In this document: positions 46,300-55,977 of the stretch, piece by piece
How the letters are laid out: every line of letters begins with the position of its first letter
Numbering within the stretch: position 1 is the stretch's first letter
Source: Rhodobacteraceae bacterium EL53
GTDB taxonomy: Bacteria > Pseudomonadota > Alphaproteobacteria > Rhodobacterales > Rhodobacteraceae
Direction: 5' to 3'
DNA length: 64,000 nucleotides
Assembly: GCA_900313015.1 (NCBI GenBank)
Contig: OMPR01000010.1
Location: 248,001-312,000 of the forward strand
The notes under the pieces: generated by a model
Seen by the model: only the letters and a program-made list of their open reading frames with translations
The model's database searches: none
Told to the model about the DNA's origin: nothing
Position numbers and translations under genes: made by a program

Positions 46300-47697
46300 T
46301 TAGGCTTCGAGCGCGCGGCGCAGCATTTCAACGTCTTCGGCAATTTGTCCGTCGGTCGATTTTAGCTCTTCGATCCGGCGTACACCATGCATGATGGTGG
46401 TGTGGTCGCGCCCACCAAAGCGGCGTCCGATCTCAGGCAGCGAGCGGCTGGTCAATTGTTTGCACAGGTACATCGCTACTTGCCGGGGACGCGCGTAAGA
46501 GCGCAACCGCTTGGGTCCGATGATATCGCTGAGGCGGATGTTGTAATAGTCCGATACTTTGCGCTGGATCTCTTCCACCGTGATCTTGCGTTCAGAGGCG
46601 CGAAGAACATCGGCCAGACAATCTTGGGTCAGGTCCATGTCGATTTCGCGACCAACCAGGGACGCAAAGGCGAACAAACGGGTCAATGCGCCTTCTAGAA
46701 CGCGCACGTTGGTCGAGATGCGGTGGGCCAGAAACTCTAAAACGCCCTCGGCAATTTCCAAACCGGGATAGGTCGCGCTGTGCTGCTGAACTTTGTTTTG
46801 TAGGATGCCAAGGCGCAATTCATAATCTGTCGGATGCAGATCGACCACCAGGCCACACTGAAGGCGGGACTTTACGCGGTCTTCCAGATCCTTGATCTCG
46901 CCGGGGGCGCGGTCAGCCGAAATGATGATCTGTTTGTTCTGATCAACCAAGGCATTGAATGTGTGGAAAAACTCTTCTTGTGTTGAGTCTTTGCCTGCGA
47001 TGAACTGCACGTCATCAACCATCAGGACATCGACCGACCGGAACAGGTGTTTGAAATCCATCATCCGACGCTCACGTAGGGCTTGAACGAAGCGATACAT
47101 GAATTGTTCAGCTGACAGATAGAGCACGTTCAGCTCAGGCTTTTGCGTTTTTAGTTCCCACGCGATGGCATGCATCAGGTGCGTTTTACCCAATCCAACT
47201 CCACCATACAAAACCAGTGGATTGAAGGTGACGGGACCCCCTTCGGCAACGCGTCGCGCGGCGGCATGAGCCAACTCGTTTGGTTTGCCGACAACAAAGC
47301 GGTCAAACGTGAAACGCGCATCCAGCGGGGCGGCTTGGAGTGATTCCATCTGGCCCTGTGACGCGGATACGGCGGCCTTACTGCTCAGGCTGGGCGCCGC
47401 TGGTGCGGTCACGGGGTGTGTTGCGGTGTTGGCCGCAGCGGGGCGGGCAGTAGAATTGGCGGCGACCCGGAAAGCCAGTCGCTGAACCGTCTCACCCGAA
47501 GTATTCAATTCATACAAGATCAAATCAGCAAAGTTCTGGCTGACATAGTTTCCCATAAAGTTTGTCGGAACTGTGAACACTGCAACCCCATCTTGCAGTT
47601 CTTCAAATTCCAGCGGCTCAATCCACGTTGTGTAGTTGTTTTGGCCGACGGTTTTTAGCAGCCGCTCTCTGAGCTGTCCCCATTTTTCTTGTGTCAT
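46300..47697 (-). CDS. dnaA: Chromosomal replication initiator DnaA
   Basis: A 465-residue AAA+ initiator that opens oriC. Domain I starts MTQEKWGQLRERLLKTVG; an Ala/Pro-rich linker follows; Walker A is GGVGLGKTHLMHA, Walker B VLMVDDVQF, and the DNA-binding signature is GGRDHTTIMHGVRRIEE. GAGG lies six bases before ATG 47697, which is preferred to the two more upstream in-frame starts (47712 and 47769). Upstream is a 559-base gap and then rpsT, the usual alphaproteobacterial neighbour. Confidence 0.97.
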   Translation of the reverse strand: MTQEKWGQLRERLLKTVGQNNYTTWIEPLEFEELQDGVAVFTVPTNFMGNYVSQNFADLILYELNTSGETVQRLAFRVAANSTARPAAANTATHPVTAPAAPSLSSKAAVSASQGQMESLQAAPLDARFTFDRFVVGKPNELAHAAARRVAEGGPVTFNPLVLYGGVGLGKTHLMHAIAWELKTQKPELNVLYLSAEQFMYRFVQALRERRMMDFKHLFRSVDVLMVDDVQFIAGKDSTQEEFFHTFNALVDQNKQIIISADRAPGEIKDLEDRVKSRLQCGLVVDLHPTDYELRLGILQNKVQQHSATYPGLEIAEGVLEFLAHRISTNVRVLEGALTRLFAFASLVGREIDMDLTQDCLADVLRASERKITVEEIQRKVSDYYNIRLSDIIGPKRLRSYARPRQVAMYLCKQLTSRSLPEIGRRFGGRDHTTIMHGVRRIEELKSTDGQIAEDVEMLRRALEA

Positions 47698-48256
47698 CGG
47701 TGCCTCACGCATCCCATCTTCTCTTGGCCATTTTGGCCTTATTACCCATCCAGTTTGCCGGCCCATCACCAGCAGGATTCACGCGCACAGAGAGAGTGTT
47801 CGCCGACCGTCAAAGTCGTCGCCTGATGTCCCAAAAGACATCAAAATAGGTCAAACGCGATGTGCTGGGCTCTCTTCTCCGACAGCCAACACAAACATCG
47901 TACCTATTACACACTCATTTTCCGACAGGGCCATGGATTAGGTTTCCCTAACCTTACAGCAGGTCGACCAAACCGGGGCAGCCCCGATCTATCGACATTC
48001 GCTTTCAGTCTATCTGATGCCCATCAGAGTGATCTCGAAAGCAGCCCGTCCCCCCAAGCGAGTGAATCGCTGGAACAGTGGTAGCAAGTCTGTGGGCGAA
48101 CCGGCAATCAAACTCTGCGGTTGACTCAGAGTTTGACGAGAAAGAATCTCTTGCCCCGCAGGCAGCGCGGATTCCGTGCAACAGAGACAAAAAAAGGCGC
48201 TGCATGACGCAGCGCCTTGAAATCAGCTAAATCGAAACCGACTCAGGTGAGTCGTT
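47698..48256. other. dnaA-rpsT intergenic region
   Basis: The gap holds the dnaA promoter and the rpsT terminator. It also contains inverted repeats AAACTCTG (48110-48117) / CAGAGTTT (48127-48134) and CGGGGC/GCCCCG near 47973-47985. I looked for TTATNCACA DnaA boxes and found only loose matches such as TATTACACA at about 47904-47912, so oriC cannot be placed here from sequence alone. No gene is apparent. Confidence 0.5.
48187..48218 (-). terminator. Rho-independent terminator after rpsT
   Basis: GGCGCTGC (48196-48203) and GCAGCGCC (48209-48216) form a GC-rich 8-bp stem, extended by AA/TT. On the minus strand it is followed by seven T (from the A-run at 48189-48195). It lies about 40 bases after the rpsT stop. 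Confidence 0.88.
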
Positions 48257-48520
48257 TTAGCCTAGGGATTTGACCCGTGAGGACAAACGCGACACTTTCC
48301 GTGACGCGGTGTTTTTGTGGTAAACGCCTTTGGTGACGCCGCGCATCAATTCGGGCTGAGCGGCACGCAGTGCTGCGGTTGCTGCTTCTTTGTCGCCAGA
48401 TTCGATGGCTTCTTCTACTTTACGCAGGAAGGTGCGGATGCGCGAACGACGGGCTTTGTTTACAGCGAAACGGGCTTCGTTCTGACGGGCGCGCTTTTTT
48501 GCCTGAGGCGAATTTGCCAT
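48257..48520 (-). CDS. rpsT: 30S ribosomal protein S20
   Basis: An 87-residue basic protein, [27 protein letters not shown] at the N-terminus and [14 protein letters not shown] at the end, the standard S20 pattern of helical hairpin that binds 16S rRNA. It precedes dnaA as in most alphaproteobacteria and has its own terminator. Confidence 0.97.
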   Translation of the reverse strand: MANSPQAKKRARQNEARFAVNKARRSRIRTFLRKVEEAIESGDKEAATAALRAAQPELMRGVTKGVYHKNTASRKVSRLSSRVKSLG

Positions 48521-48701
48521 GATATTGGACCTTTGTCTTCGGGTTCAGTTTGTTTCGATATCGCGATGCCAAGCCTGACCCGGATCAGATTCACCGGTGT
48601 GATTCTAGCCAGAGCGGGCTGCACGCGCATGTATGACGGCGGTCTTTACTCGAACTTTCGGGTGTTGCCAACAGGATTCGGTTCAGGAAGGCCGCAAATG
48701 C

Positions 48702-48731
48702 AAAAAGGCAGGTGTTTTGGCCTGCCTTTTT
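48702..48731 (-). terminator. Rho-independent terminator after enoyl-CoA hydratase
   Basis: AAAAAGGCAGG (48702-48712) and CCTGCCTTTTT (48721-48731) form an 11-bp stem with an 8-base loop. Read on the minus strand, it lies about 20 bases after the hydratase stop and ends in a T5 run. Confidence 0.88.
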
Positions 48732-48750
48732 AGTCAATTTGAGGTCTGGG

Positions 48751-49527
48751 TTATTTGTCCCGGAACTGTGCCTGACGTTTTTCGAGGAACGCGGCCATGC
48801 CTTCTTTTTGGTCTTCGGTCGCAAACATCGAATGGAACACCCGGCGTTCAAACAGAATACCTTCGTTCAGGGTCAGCTCATAGCTGCGGTTCACGGCTTC
48901 TTTTGCAGCAGCGGTTGTCAGAGACGACTTTTCTGCGATTTTCTGCGCTGCGCTCGTGGCTTCTTCGAGCAACTTTTTCGCAGGAACCACACGGCTCACC
49001 AATCCGGCTCGTTCGGCTTCTTCTGCGTTCATGAAGCGGCCCGTCAGGTTCATATCCATGGATTTGGATTTTCCAACGAATCGGGTCAGGCGCTGCGTGC
49101 CACCAATCCCGGCAATCACACCAAGATTGATTTCGGGCTGGCCAAATTTGGCGGTGTCAGATGCAATTATGAAATCGCAGAGCATCGCCAATTCGCAGCC
49201 ACCGCCCAACGCATAGCCACTGACGGCGGCGATGATGGGTTTGCGGATTGCGATGATCCGGTCGTTGACCATCGCGAACAGGTTTTCGCCATAGACTTCT
49301 ACAAAGCTCTTGGTGGACATCTCTTTGATGTCTGCACCAGCGGCGAAGGCTTTGTCTGATCCGGTTAGGATAATGCAGCGCACCTTATCGTTTGCATCGG
49401 CCTCTTCCAGCGCCGTGCACAATTCACCCACGAGTTGGGCGTTCAATGCATTCAAGGCGTCGGGGCGATTCAGTTTGATAAGAGCTACGTGGTCTTCAAC
49501 GTCGACGATGATCGTCTCAAAGGCCAT
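48751..49527 (-). CDS. Enoyl-CoA hydratase
   Basis: A 258-residue crotonase-family enzyme that hydrates 2-enoyl-CoA in beta-oxidation. Landmarks are FAAGADIKEM (oxyanion hole), AAVSGYALGGGCELAMLCD with the first catalytic Glu, and FGQPEINLGVIAGIGGTQRLTR with the second. ATG 49527 is chosen; the frame further upstream is an open shadow over mutM. It lies between mutM and rpsT on the same strand, the common order in this family. Confidence 0.94.
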   Translation of the reverse strand: MAFETIIVDVEDHVALIKLNRPDALNALNAQLVGELCTALEEADANDKVRCIILTGSDKAFAAGADIKEMSTKSFVEVYGENLFAMVNDRIIAIRKPIIAAVSGYALGGGCELAMLCDFIIASDTAKFGQPEINLGVIAGIGGTQRLTRFVGKSKSMDMNLTGRFMNAEEAERAGLVSRVVPAKKLLEEATSAAQKIAEKSSLTTAAAKEAVNRSYELTLNEGILFERRVFHSMFATEDQKEGMAAFLEKRQAQFRDK

Positions 49528-49591
49528 GGAAAATGCTTTCGGTTGTTCCGTTCTGGACCGATTCCTTACCACGCGGGGGAATTGGTTCAAG

Positions 49592-50443
49592 TTATCTTTG
49601 GCATTGCGGACAGTAGAAGGATGAGCGTCCCGATTGGGTGATTCTCGCAATTTCACTGTCACACCCTTCGGTGCGGCAGTGTTCCCCTTCGCGTCCATAA
49701 ACATCAAAGGAATGCTGAAAATATCCAAGTTCTCCATCGGCTTGGCGGAAATCCTTGAGCGATGATCCCCCCGCGTCGATGGCGTCTGACAGCACCTGAC
49801 GGATGATCGGAACCAGCGATGCGACTCGTTTTGCGGCGATCTGTCCGGCTTTGCGACGTGGCGAAATTCCCGCGCGAAACAATGCTTCGCAAACGTAAAT
49901 ATTTCCCAAACCGGCGACGATTCCCTGATCCAATAGGGCAGATTTCACAGGACTGTTCTTGTTGGTAAAGGCATCGATCAAATGCTGGTCGTGAAAATCA
50001 TTGCCCAAAGGTTCAGGGCCAAGCACTGCCAACAGCTTGTGATTTTCGGCCGCTGCGGTGGGCAAAAGATCCATAGCGCCAAACCGGCGCGGATCGTTGA
50101 ACGTCACGCGAGCGCCGTTTGCCATATGAAACACGACGTGGTCGTGTTTCTGCGCTGGGGGATGATCGTGGACGAATTGCCCCAGTGGATCGCCTGACAC
50201 GGTCATGCGTCCCGACATTCCCAGATGAACCAACAGCGTTTCGCCACTGCTGAGGTCTGCTAGAATGTACTTTGATCGTCGCCTTAGGCGGTCCACGCGT
50301 TGCCCTGACAGCCGTTCGGCCATGCGGTCCGGGAATGGCCAGCGCAAATCAGGGCGGTTCACATCCGCCTTTTCGATCACAATTCCCTCCATCGCGGGGG
50401 TTAATCCACGTTTCACCGTCTCGACTTCGGGCAATTCCGGCAT
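49592..50443 (-). CDS. mutM: Formamidopyrimidine-DNA glycosylase
   Basis: A 283-residue glycosylase/lyase that removes 8-oxoguanine. It starts [14 protein letters not shown] with catalytic Pro and Glu, has LGMSGRM and a zinc finger near the end (CRTEGC then YCPQC). The first cysteine pair is spaced C-x4-C, as in other alphaproteobacterial MutM. It is divergent from ubiE across an 85-base gap. Confidence 0.97.
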   Translation of the reverse strand: MPELPEVETVKRGLTPAMEGIVIEKADVNRPDLRWPFPDRMAERLSGQRVDRLRRRSKYILADLSSGETLLVHLGMSGRMTVSGDPLGQFVHDHPPAQKHDHVVFHMANGARVTFNDPRRFGAMDLLPTAAAENHKLLAVLGPEPLGNDFHDQHLIDAFTNKNSPVKSALLDQGIVAGLGNIYVCEALFRAGISPRRKAGQIAAKRVASLVPIIRQVLSDAIDAGGSSLKDFRQADGELGYFQHSFDVYGREGEHCRTEGCDSEIARITQSGRSSFYCPQCQR

Positions 50444-50528
50444 TTAGGCGCTCCTATTCCATTGGGCCGCATTGTGCCCATCTTCCAGCGCCCTATAACA
50501 GAGGCGAATTCAACGAACGGCAAGCGAC

Positions 50529-51281
50529 ATGTCTGACAGCTCTGATAAAACCACCCATTTTGGGTTTGAAACCGTCCCCGAAGGCGAAAAGGCCGGGCGC
50601 GTGCAGGGCGTGTTCAACTCGGTCGCCAGTAAATATGACATCATGAACGACGTGATGAGCATGGGCATTCACAGGGTCTGGAAAGACGCGATGATGGATT
50701 GGCTTGCACCACGCCCCGGACAACTGTTGCTGGATGTGGCCGGTGGGACGGGTGATATTTCGTTCCGGTTCCTGAAACGTGCCGGAGAAGGGCATTCAAC
50801 TGTTCTGGACTTGACCGAGCCTATGCTGATCGAAGGACGCAAACGCGCCGAGGCAGAACAGCGGGCAGACAGCTTGGATTGGGTGGTTGGTGATGCCATG
50901 GCGCTGCCGTTCGAGGATAACACCTTTGATGTCTATACGATTTCCTTTGGCATCCGGAACGTGACCCGCCCGCAAGAGGCGTTGAACGAAGCCTATCGTG
51001 TCTTGCGTCCCGGTGGTCGTTTGATGGTGCTTGAATTTAGCCAGCTGCCTAATCCGGCGATGCAAAAAGCCTATGACCTCTATTCATTCAACGTGATTCC
51101 GCGCATGGGTAAGGCGATCGCGGGGGATTATGACAGCTACCAATATCTGGTCGAATCGATCCGTAATTTCCCAGATCAGGACACCTTTTTGGATATGGTG
51201 AAAACAGCCGGGTTCGCGAACGCGAAATACCGCAATCTGAGCCTTGGCATTGCGGCCCTGCATTCAGGTTGGAAGATCTAA
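50529..51281 (+). CDS. ubiE: Ubiquinone/menaquinone C-methyltransferase UbiE
   Basis: A 250-residue SAM-dependent methyltransferase for the C-methylation step of ubiquinone synthesis. It has [19 protein letters not shown] and [16 protein letters not shown] (SAM site), and ends [14 protein letters not shown]. The TAA stop is immediately followed by the ATG of ubiB (TAAATG), so the two are coupled. Confidence 0.97.
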   Translation: MSDSSDKTTHFGFETVPEGEKAGRVQGVFNSVASKYDIMNDVMSMGIHRVWKDAMMDWLAPRPGQLLLDVAGGTGDISFRFLKRAGEGHSTVLDLTEPMLIEGRKRAEAEQRADSLDWVVGDAMALPFEDNTFDVYTISFGIRNVTRPQEALNEAYRVLRPGGRLMVLEFSQLPNPAMQKAYDLYSFNVIPRMGKAIAGDYDSYQYLVESIRNFPDQDTFLDMVKTAGFANAKYRNLSLGIAALHSGWKI

Positions 51282-52811
51282 ATGCGCGGACCCCACAATA
51301 TTATTCGCCTGATCCGAACAGGCGCCACATTAGAGCGCACCGGCGCCATGAATGTGGTGTTGGATGCGTTTGAGGCCCCACCATTGTTGCGCTTTGTTGC
51401 ACATGTTTTGGGTAAACCTTTTCAATGGCTTGGGTACAAAGGCGATCCTGACATGCCTCCGGCGACCCGTGCGCTGACGGCGTTGGGACCTGCGTATATC
51501 AAATTTGGGCAAGTTCTATCAACACGCCCTGATGTTGTTGGGGATGACCTGGCAGAACAGCTGCGTGTCCTTCAAGACAAGCTCCCTCCGTTTTCCAAAG
51601 CCGAAGCAATGGCCGAAGTGGAAAAGGAATTGGGGCGTTCTGTGGCCGAGGTTTTTTCCGAATTCAGCGAACCCATTGCGGCGGCTTCTATTGCTCAGGT
51701 TCACCGCGCGCGTCTGGCCGATTCCGATCAGGATGTGGCGGTCAAAGTTTTGCGTCCAGGGATCGAGCGTGCGTTTCGCAAAGACGTGGATGCGTTCTAT
51801 TTCGCGGCGCGGATTGTTGATCTGTTCGCCCCCGGAGCACGTCGCCTGCGTCCGATGGAGGTGATCGAACACTTTGATGGTGTGGTACAGGGCGAGTTGG
51901 ACCTGCGGTTGGAAAGTGCTGCGGCGTCAGAGTTTGCGGCCAACACGACAGACGACGAAGGGTTCCAGCTGCCTCAGATCGTGTGGAATTATTCGGCCCG
52001 ACGGGTGATGACGCTGGGCTGGGCGGATGGTGTCCCGCTTGGGGATAACGATGCGATTGACGGGGCAGGGCATAACCGGGTCGATCTGGGCGAACGTGTA
52101 TTGCGTCTGTTCCTGATGCACGCGCTGCGCGACGGATTTTTCCACGCGGATATGCATCAGGGAAACCTGAAGGTGGCCGCAAATGGCGATATTATTGCCT
52201 ATGATTTCGGCATCATGGGGCACATCGATGAATACACTCGACGGGTTTATGCCGAGATCCTGTTTGGTTTTATCCGCCGTGACTACAAGCGGGTGGCCGA
52301 AGTGCATTTTGAGGCCGGGTATGTGCCTGCCAATCAGGATGTGGATGAATTCGCCCGTGCCTTGCGCGCGGTTGGGGAACCGATTTTCGGGATGGACGCC
52401 ACGCATATCTCGATGGGCCGATTGCTGAGCTATCTGTTTGAAGTCACAGAACGTTTTGGCATGGAAACCCGAACCGAGCTGATCTTGTTGCAGCGCACAA
52501 TGGTCGTGGTCGAAGGGGTGGCGCGGTCTTTGAACCCCCATATCAATATCTGGGAAGTCGCCCATCCCGTGGTCGAGGATTACATCAAGAAATCCATTGG
52601 CCCGCGTGCGATCGTTTCGGATTTGGCTAAGACCGCCAAGGTCTTGGCGCGCTTTGGTCCGCGGTTGCCGGGGTTGGTTGAGCAGGCCTTGATCGCGCAA
52701 ACACATGTCACGGATCAGCAGCCGTCAGCCTGGCGGACTGCGATTGGTCCGGCCGTGCTCGGGGCGGTTGTTGGCGGGTGTGCCGTCTTGGCGGCTACTT
52801 CGTTGTTCTAA
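51282..52811 (+). CDS. ubiB: Ubiquinone biosynthesis protein UbiB (atypical kinase family)
   Basis: A 509-residue protein of the UbiB/ADCK family needed for ubiquinone synthesis. The KxGQ motif is in YIKFGQVLSTRPD at about 67-79, ATP-binding residues are in IAAASIAQVHRA and VAVKVLRPG, and the HADMHQGNL and AYDFGIMG segments follow. Hydrophobic C-terminal helices (AVLGAVVGGCAVLAATSLF) anchor it to the membrane. It starts directly after ubiE. Confidence 0.96.
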   Translation: MRGPHNIIRLIRTGATLERTGAMNVVLDAFEAPPLLRFVAHVLGKPFQWLGYKGDPDMPPATRALTALGPAYIKFGQVLSTRPDVVGDDLAEQLRVLQDKLPPFSKAEAMAEVEKELGRSVAEVFSEFSEPIAAASIAQVHRARLADSDQDVAVKVLRPGIERAFRKDVDAFYFAARIVDLFAPGARRLRPMEVIEHFDGVVQGELDLRLESAAASEFAANTTDDEGFQLPQIVWNYSARRVMTLGWADGVPLGDNDAIDGAGHNRVDLGERVLRLFLMHALRDGFFHADMHQGNLKVAANGDIIAYDFGIMGHIDEYTRRVYAEILFGFIRRDYKRVAEVHFEAGYVPANQDVDEFARALRAVGEPIFGMDATHISMGRLLSYLFEVTERFGMETRTELILLQRTMVVVEGVARSLNPHINIWEVAHPVVEDYIKKSIGPRAIVSDLAKTAKVLARFGPRLPGLVEQALIAQTHVTDQQPSAWRTAIGPAVLGAVVGGCAVLAATSLF

Positions 52812-52814
52812 AAG

Positions 52815-52843
52815 AAAAAGGCGCGATTTATTCGCGCCTTTTT
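52815..52843. terminator. Bidirectional terminator between ubiB and thiolase
   Basis: AAAAAGGCGCGA (52815-52826) and TCGCGCCTTTTT (52832-52843) form a 12-bp stem with a 5-base loop and T-runs on both strands. It lies 3 bases after ubiB and 40 bases from the end of the convergent thiolase gene, so it can serve both. Confidence 0.92.
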
Positions 52844-52883
52844 GTCAGATGCTTACTCGGGTCAAGGACCCGAGAGCTGTTGA

Positions 52884-54059
52884 TTATAGCAGTTCGATGG
52901 CCAGTGCGATGCCTTGACCGCCGCCGATGCACATGGTGACCAGCCCTTTGGACCCGCCGGTGCGCTCCAATTCATACAGTGTTTTCAAGGTGATGATCGC
53001 ACCCGTTGCGCCAACTGGGTGACCCAGAGCAATGGCACCACCGTTAGGGTTTACTTTGGCCGGGTCCAGACCCAGTTCTTTGTTCACGGCCAATGCCTGC
53101 GAAGCAAAGGCTTCGTTGCTTTCGATCACGTCAAAATCGTTGATGGACAGACCAGTTTTCGCAAGCAGGTTTTGAACGGCAGGAACAGGGCCGATACCCA
53201 TGACTTCGGGGCGGACACCGGCGTGGGCATATCCCAGAACACGGGCCTTGGGTTTCAGGCCAGCGGCCTCGGCAGCGGTGGCTGTTGCGAACACCATTGC
53301 GGCGGCACCATCGTTAATTCCGCTTGCATTACCGGCAGTTACGCGGCCGTCCTTTTTGAACACGGCGCGTAGACCCGCAAGTGCTTCTGGGGTGGTGGCC
53401 TTGGGGTGTTCGTCGGTGACAAAGTCTACCATGTCGCGCTTGACCTTGACCTGAACCGGGGTGATTTGGCTGGTAAAATGTCCGGCTTCAATCGCGGCGG
53501 CGGCGCGGGTTTGGCTGGTGAGGGCAAACTCGTCCATCTGTTCACGGGTGACATCGTGTTCGTCCGCGACGTTTTCAGCGGTGACGCCCATGTGACCAGT
53601 GCCAAACGGGCAGTTCAGCGCGCCGAGCATCATGTCGAGCGTTTTGACGTCGCCCATCTTGGCTCCCCAGCGTTGCTGCGGGATGATGAAGGGGCTGCGG
53701 GACATGTTTTCCGCACCACCGGCGACGGCAAACTCAGCATCACCCAGCATCAGAGATTGAACAGCAGAAACAATGGCTTGTGCGCCAGAACCACAGAGAC
53801 GATTGACGTTCATCGCAGGGGTAACTTCGGGGATGCCCGCCTGCATTGCAGCAACGCGCGAGAGGTACATATCGCGGGGTTCTGTATTGATGACATGACC
53901 AAATACGACGTGCCCAATCTGCCCGCCTTCGACGCCAGAGCGTTCCAGCGCGGCCTTGGTCGCGGTGGTGGCCAGATCAATGGGGGTGGTGGCAGCCAGC
54001 GCGCCGCCAAAGGTGCCGATGGCGGTGCGGGCACCGTCCAGAATCACGATATCGGTCAT
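52884..54059 (-). CDS. Acetyl-CoA acetyltransferase (thiolase)
   Basis: A 391-residue biosynthetic or degradative thiolase. The nucleophile cysteine lies in NRLCGSGAQAIVSA at about residue 88, the His in GGAIALGHPVGATGA and the second Cys in TMCIGGGQG. It condenses two acetyl-CoA or cleaves acetoacetyl/3-ketoacyl-CoA; the order of these motifs does not separate the two roles. It stands alone on the minus strand, with a shared terminator downstream. Confidence 0.95.
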   Translation of the reverse strand: MTDIVILDGARTAIGTFGGALAATTPIDLATTATKAALERSGVEGGQIGHVVFGHVINTEPRDMYLSRVAAMQAGIPEVTPAMNVNRLCGSGAQAIVSAVQSLMLGDAEFAVAGGAENMSRSPFIIPQQRWGAKMGDVKTLDMMLGALNCPFGTGHMGVTAENVADEHDVTREQMDEFALTSQTRAAAAIEAGHFTSQITPVQVKVKRDMVDFVTDEHPKATTPEALAGLRAVFKKDGRVTAGNASGINDGAAAMVFATATAAEAAGLKPKARVLGYAHAGVRPEVMGIGPVPAVQNLLAKTGLSINDFDVIESNEAFASQALAVNKELGLDPAKVNPNGGAIALGHPVGATGAIITLKTLYELERTGGSKGLVTMCIGGGQGIALAIELL

Positions 54060-54194
54060 GTATGTGTCTCCTCAAAATTTGCGCCATTATGCATGTGCAG
54101 CACGACCCTGTCTGCTGGGACGTACCGTCAAAATAGGGGGGTGACATGTGTGCACCGGGCGTGCACCACCCGTGCACCCCCTGGTGTACGATTG

Positions 54195-54491
54195 CTATGC
54201 GGCGGTTCGGCGCGCGGGTCCATCAATCAAACCGGGGTGATCTGGTCCCCAGATGCGTTCGATGTCCCGAAACATGAGGGCGCGTTCCAGACGATCCAGT
54301 TCGGTCAGGGCAGCCTGAACATTGCCATGATTCTGGCGCAGCGCCTTGGCCCAAATTCGCTCGGCTGATTTGACCGACCAACTGAGCATGGCGCGCTGCA
54401 ACCATCGGCGCAGGTCTGGATGCAATTTGTCAAAGCGGGACATCGGGGCAGCCCTGCGACGTCGGAGGGAGGATTGGACATTTCTGGGCAT
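54195..54491 (-). CDS. Small conserved protein, DUF6525-like
   Basis: A 98-residue basic protein with a helical body (DLRRWLQRAMLSWSVKSAERIWAKALR, VQAALTELDRLERALMFRDIERIWG). It looks like the DUF6525 proteins of Rhodobacteraceae. Start 54491 or the internal ATG 54443 are both possible. It is divergent from the XRE-cupin regulator gene. Function unknown. Confidence 0.75.
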   Translation of the reverse strand: MPRNVQSSLRRRRAAPMSRFDKLHPDLRRWLQRAMLSWSVKSAERIWAKALRQNHGNVQAALTELDRLERALMFRDIERIWGPDHPGLIDGPARRTAA

Positions 54492-54581
54492 GGGGCGGAC
54501 ATGTTACGTTATTACATTTCATATCTTTACCGGACACGCGCAGAGTTGACAAGGCAGGGCAAAGGCAGCAGAGAATCCGTC

Positions 54582-55148
54582 ATGACGGAAAATTCAGACG
54601 ATATTTTGACACGCTTGCCTGCTCGCCTGAAAGAGGCGCGCCGGGCGCAGGGGTTATCATTAGAGGCGGTTGCGAATCTGTCGGGTGTGTCCCGGTCGAT
54701 GGTCAGCCAGATTGAGCGGGGCGAGAGTAGCCCGACCATCGCAACGCTGTGGAACCTGACCCGCGCTTTGCAGGTCGATTTCGCCGGGTTGCTAGAGGAT
54801 GGTGAGGCTGCGGATCGGATCGAGGTTTTGCGCGCCTCGGATGTGCCGAGCATCGACAACATGGGGCAGGGGTGCCGCATCTGTATCCTATCGCCCCCCG
54901 AAGATGCCGGTGGTCACGAAGTTTATGACATCCAGTTCGAAGCAGGCGGCGCGCTGAACAGTCAGCCCCATGCCCGTGGCACCCGTGAACAGTTGACGGT
55001 GTTAGAGGGATCGGTGCGGGTCACATCCGGCACTGCGGTGAATGAGTTGAGGGTCGGCGATACCGCACGGTATGCGTCAGACGTGGCGCATTCTATCGTT
55101 ACCGGGGATGAAACGGCGCGGGTGTTTTTGATCGTAAAAAACGCCTGA
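54582..55148 (+). CDS. XRE-family regulator with cupin domain
   Basis: A 188-residue regulator: XRE helix-turn-helix at about 10-66 (RLKEARRAQGLSLEAVANLSGVSRSMVSQIERGESSPTI region) and a C-terminal cupin (QPHARGTREQLTVLEGSVRVT, AHSIVTGDETARVFLIV) likely to bind a small ligand or metal. ATG 54582 is chosen because the HTH starts soon after it, and the longer frame overlaps the divergent gene. Cupin-XRE proteins often control amino acid or amine metabolism; the target is not evident. Confidence 0.9.
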   Translation: MTENSDDILTRLPARLKEARRAQGLSLEAVANLSGVSRSMVSQIERGESSPTIATLWNLTRALQVDFAGLLEDGEAADRIEVLRASDVPSIDNMGQGCRICILSPPEDAGGHEVYDIQFEAGGALNSQPHARGTREQLTVLEGSVRVTSGTAVNELRVGDTARYASDVAHSIVTGDETARVFLIVKNA

Positions 55149-55236
55149 CGTTTCTGAATTTTCTTCGGGATGTCTCAATTTGGCCCTACTCAACCCTGAG
55201 TGTTGTCCGGGTTAGAGTATGAGTGAGGAAGACGTT

Positions 55237-55923
55237 ATGCGCATTGCCGTTTTTGTGGATGGCGAAAACATTTCGGCAGCACACGCAGAAGAAATTCGAA
55301 AGATTTCTCAACGGTTTGGGCAGGTGGATACGTGCCGGGTTTACGGTAATTTGACTATGCTTCCACACTGGGCCTCTTGCCCGGGATACCGGGCAGTCCA
55401 TTCGGGTGTCGGGAAAAACGCGACAGACATCCTGTTGACCGTTGATGCGATGGACTTCGCATTTGTGCGATCCTATGAGGGGATAGTAATCGCCTCGGCA
55501 GATCGGGATTTCACGCACCCGGTGCAGCGGTTGCGAGAACATGGCAAATTTGTACTTGGGCTGGCTGACTCCAGGGCGTCAGAGATGTTTCGCGCGGCCT
55601 GTTCAACGTTTCATGAATTGAAGCAGACGGCCGAAGTTACGAAGAAGGCCTGTGAAACTGTTGGCCCGCAGCCGAAGACTTTGGATGAAAAAGTCCGCAG
55701 CGTCATATCTGCCAACAGTTTGAATGGACGGGGGATGTATCTGTCCCGCTTGGCAACTTGTATGCACAAGCAGCACGGCGTCAAAATTCGTAACCAACCA
55801 GAGAAGACGTGGCGAGCTTATTTAGGGAAGAGACCGTTGCAGTTTGAATTGGACCCTCGTGGCCCAGAGGCAAGAGTTCGCTTCAAGCCAGACGGATTCA
55901 AGTCCGGTCCCGCGAGTGCGTGA
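55237..55923 (+). CDS. NYN-domain (LabA-like) nuclease with C-terminal OST-HTH-like domain
   Basis: A 228-residue protein. The N-terminal NYN/PIN-like domain has VFVDGENIS at about 4-12, KNATDILLTVDAMDF with acidic residues and IVIASADRDFTHPVQRL, which together form the acidic metal site of these RNA nucleases. The C-terminal 75 residues (LDEKVRSVISANSLNGRGMYLSRL to EARVRFK) resemble an OST-HTH/LOTUS domain that binds RNA. GAGGAAG precedes the ATG at 55237; the frame from 55219 contains that ribosome site, so the later ATG is preferred. It is not in an operon with its neighbours. Confidence 0.82.
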   Translation: MRIAVFVDGENISAAHAEEIRKISQRFGQVDTCRVYGNLTMLPHWASCPGYRAVHSGVGKNATDILLTVDAMDFAFVRSYEGIVIASADRDFTHPVQRLREHGKFVLGLADSRASEMFRAACSTFHELKQTAEVTKKACETVGPQPKTLDEKVRSVISANSLNGRGMYLSRLATCMHKQHGVKIRNQPEKTWRAYLGKRPLQFELDPRGPEARVRFKPDGFKSGPASA

Positions 55924-55924
55924 C

Positions 55925-55951
55925 AAAAAAGGGGCCGCGAAATGCAGCCCC
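55925..55951 (-). terminator. Rho-independent terminator after dapD
   Basis: GGGGCCGC (55931-55938) and GCAGCCCC (55944-55951) form an 8-bp stem with one mismatch. On the minus strand it is followed by six T. It lies 27 bases after the dapD stop and abuts the end of the convergent NYN gene. Confidence 0.85.
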
Positions 55952-55977
55952 TGAAATCATTTCGACTGTGACGCGGA

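Noticed and set aside
53406-54368. Long 320-codon frame on the plus strand
   Set aside because: It is antisense to the thiolase gene on the minus strand, whose motifs are clear. The protein is of low complexity for a real gene and has no domain.
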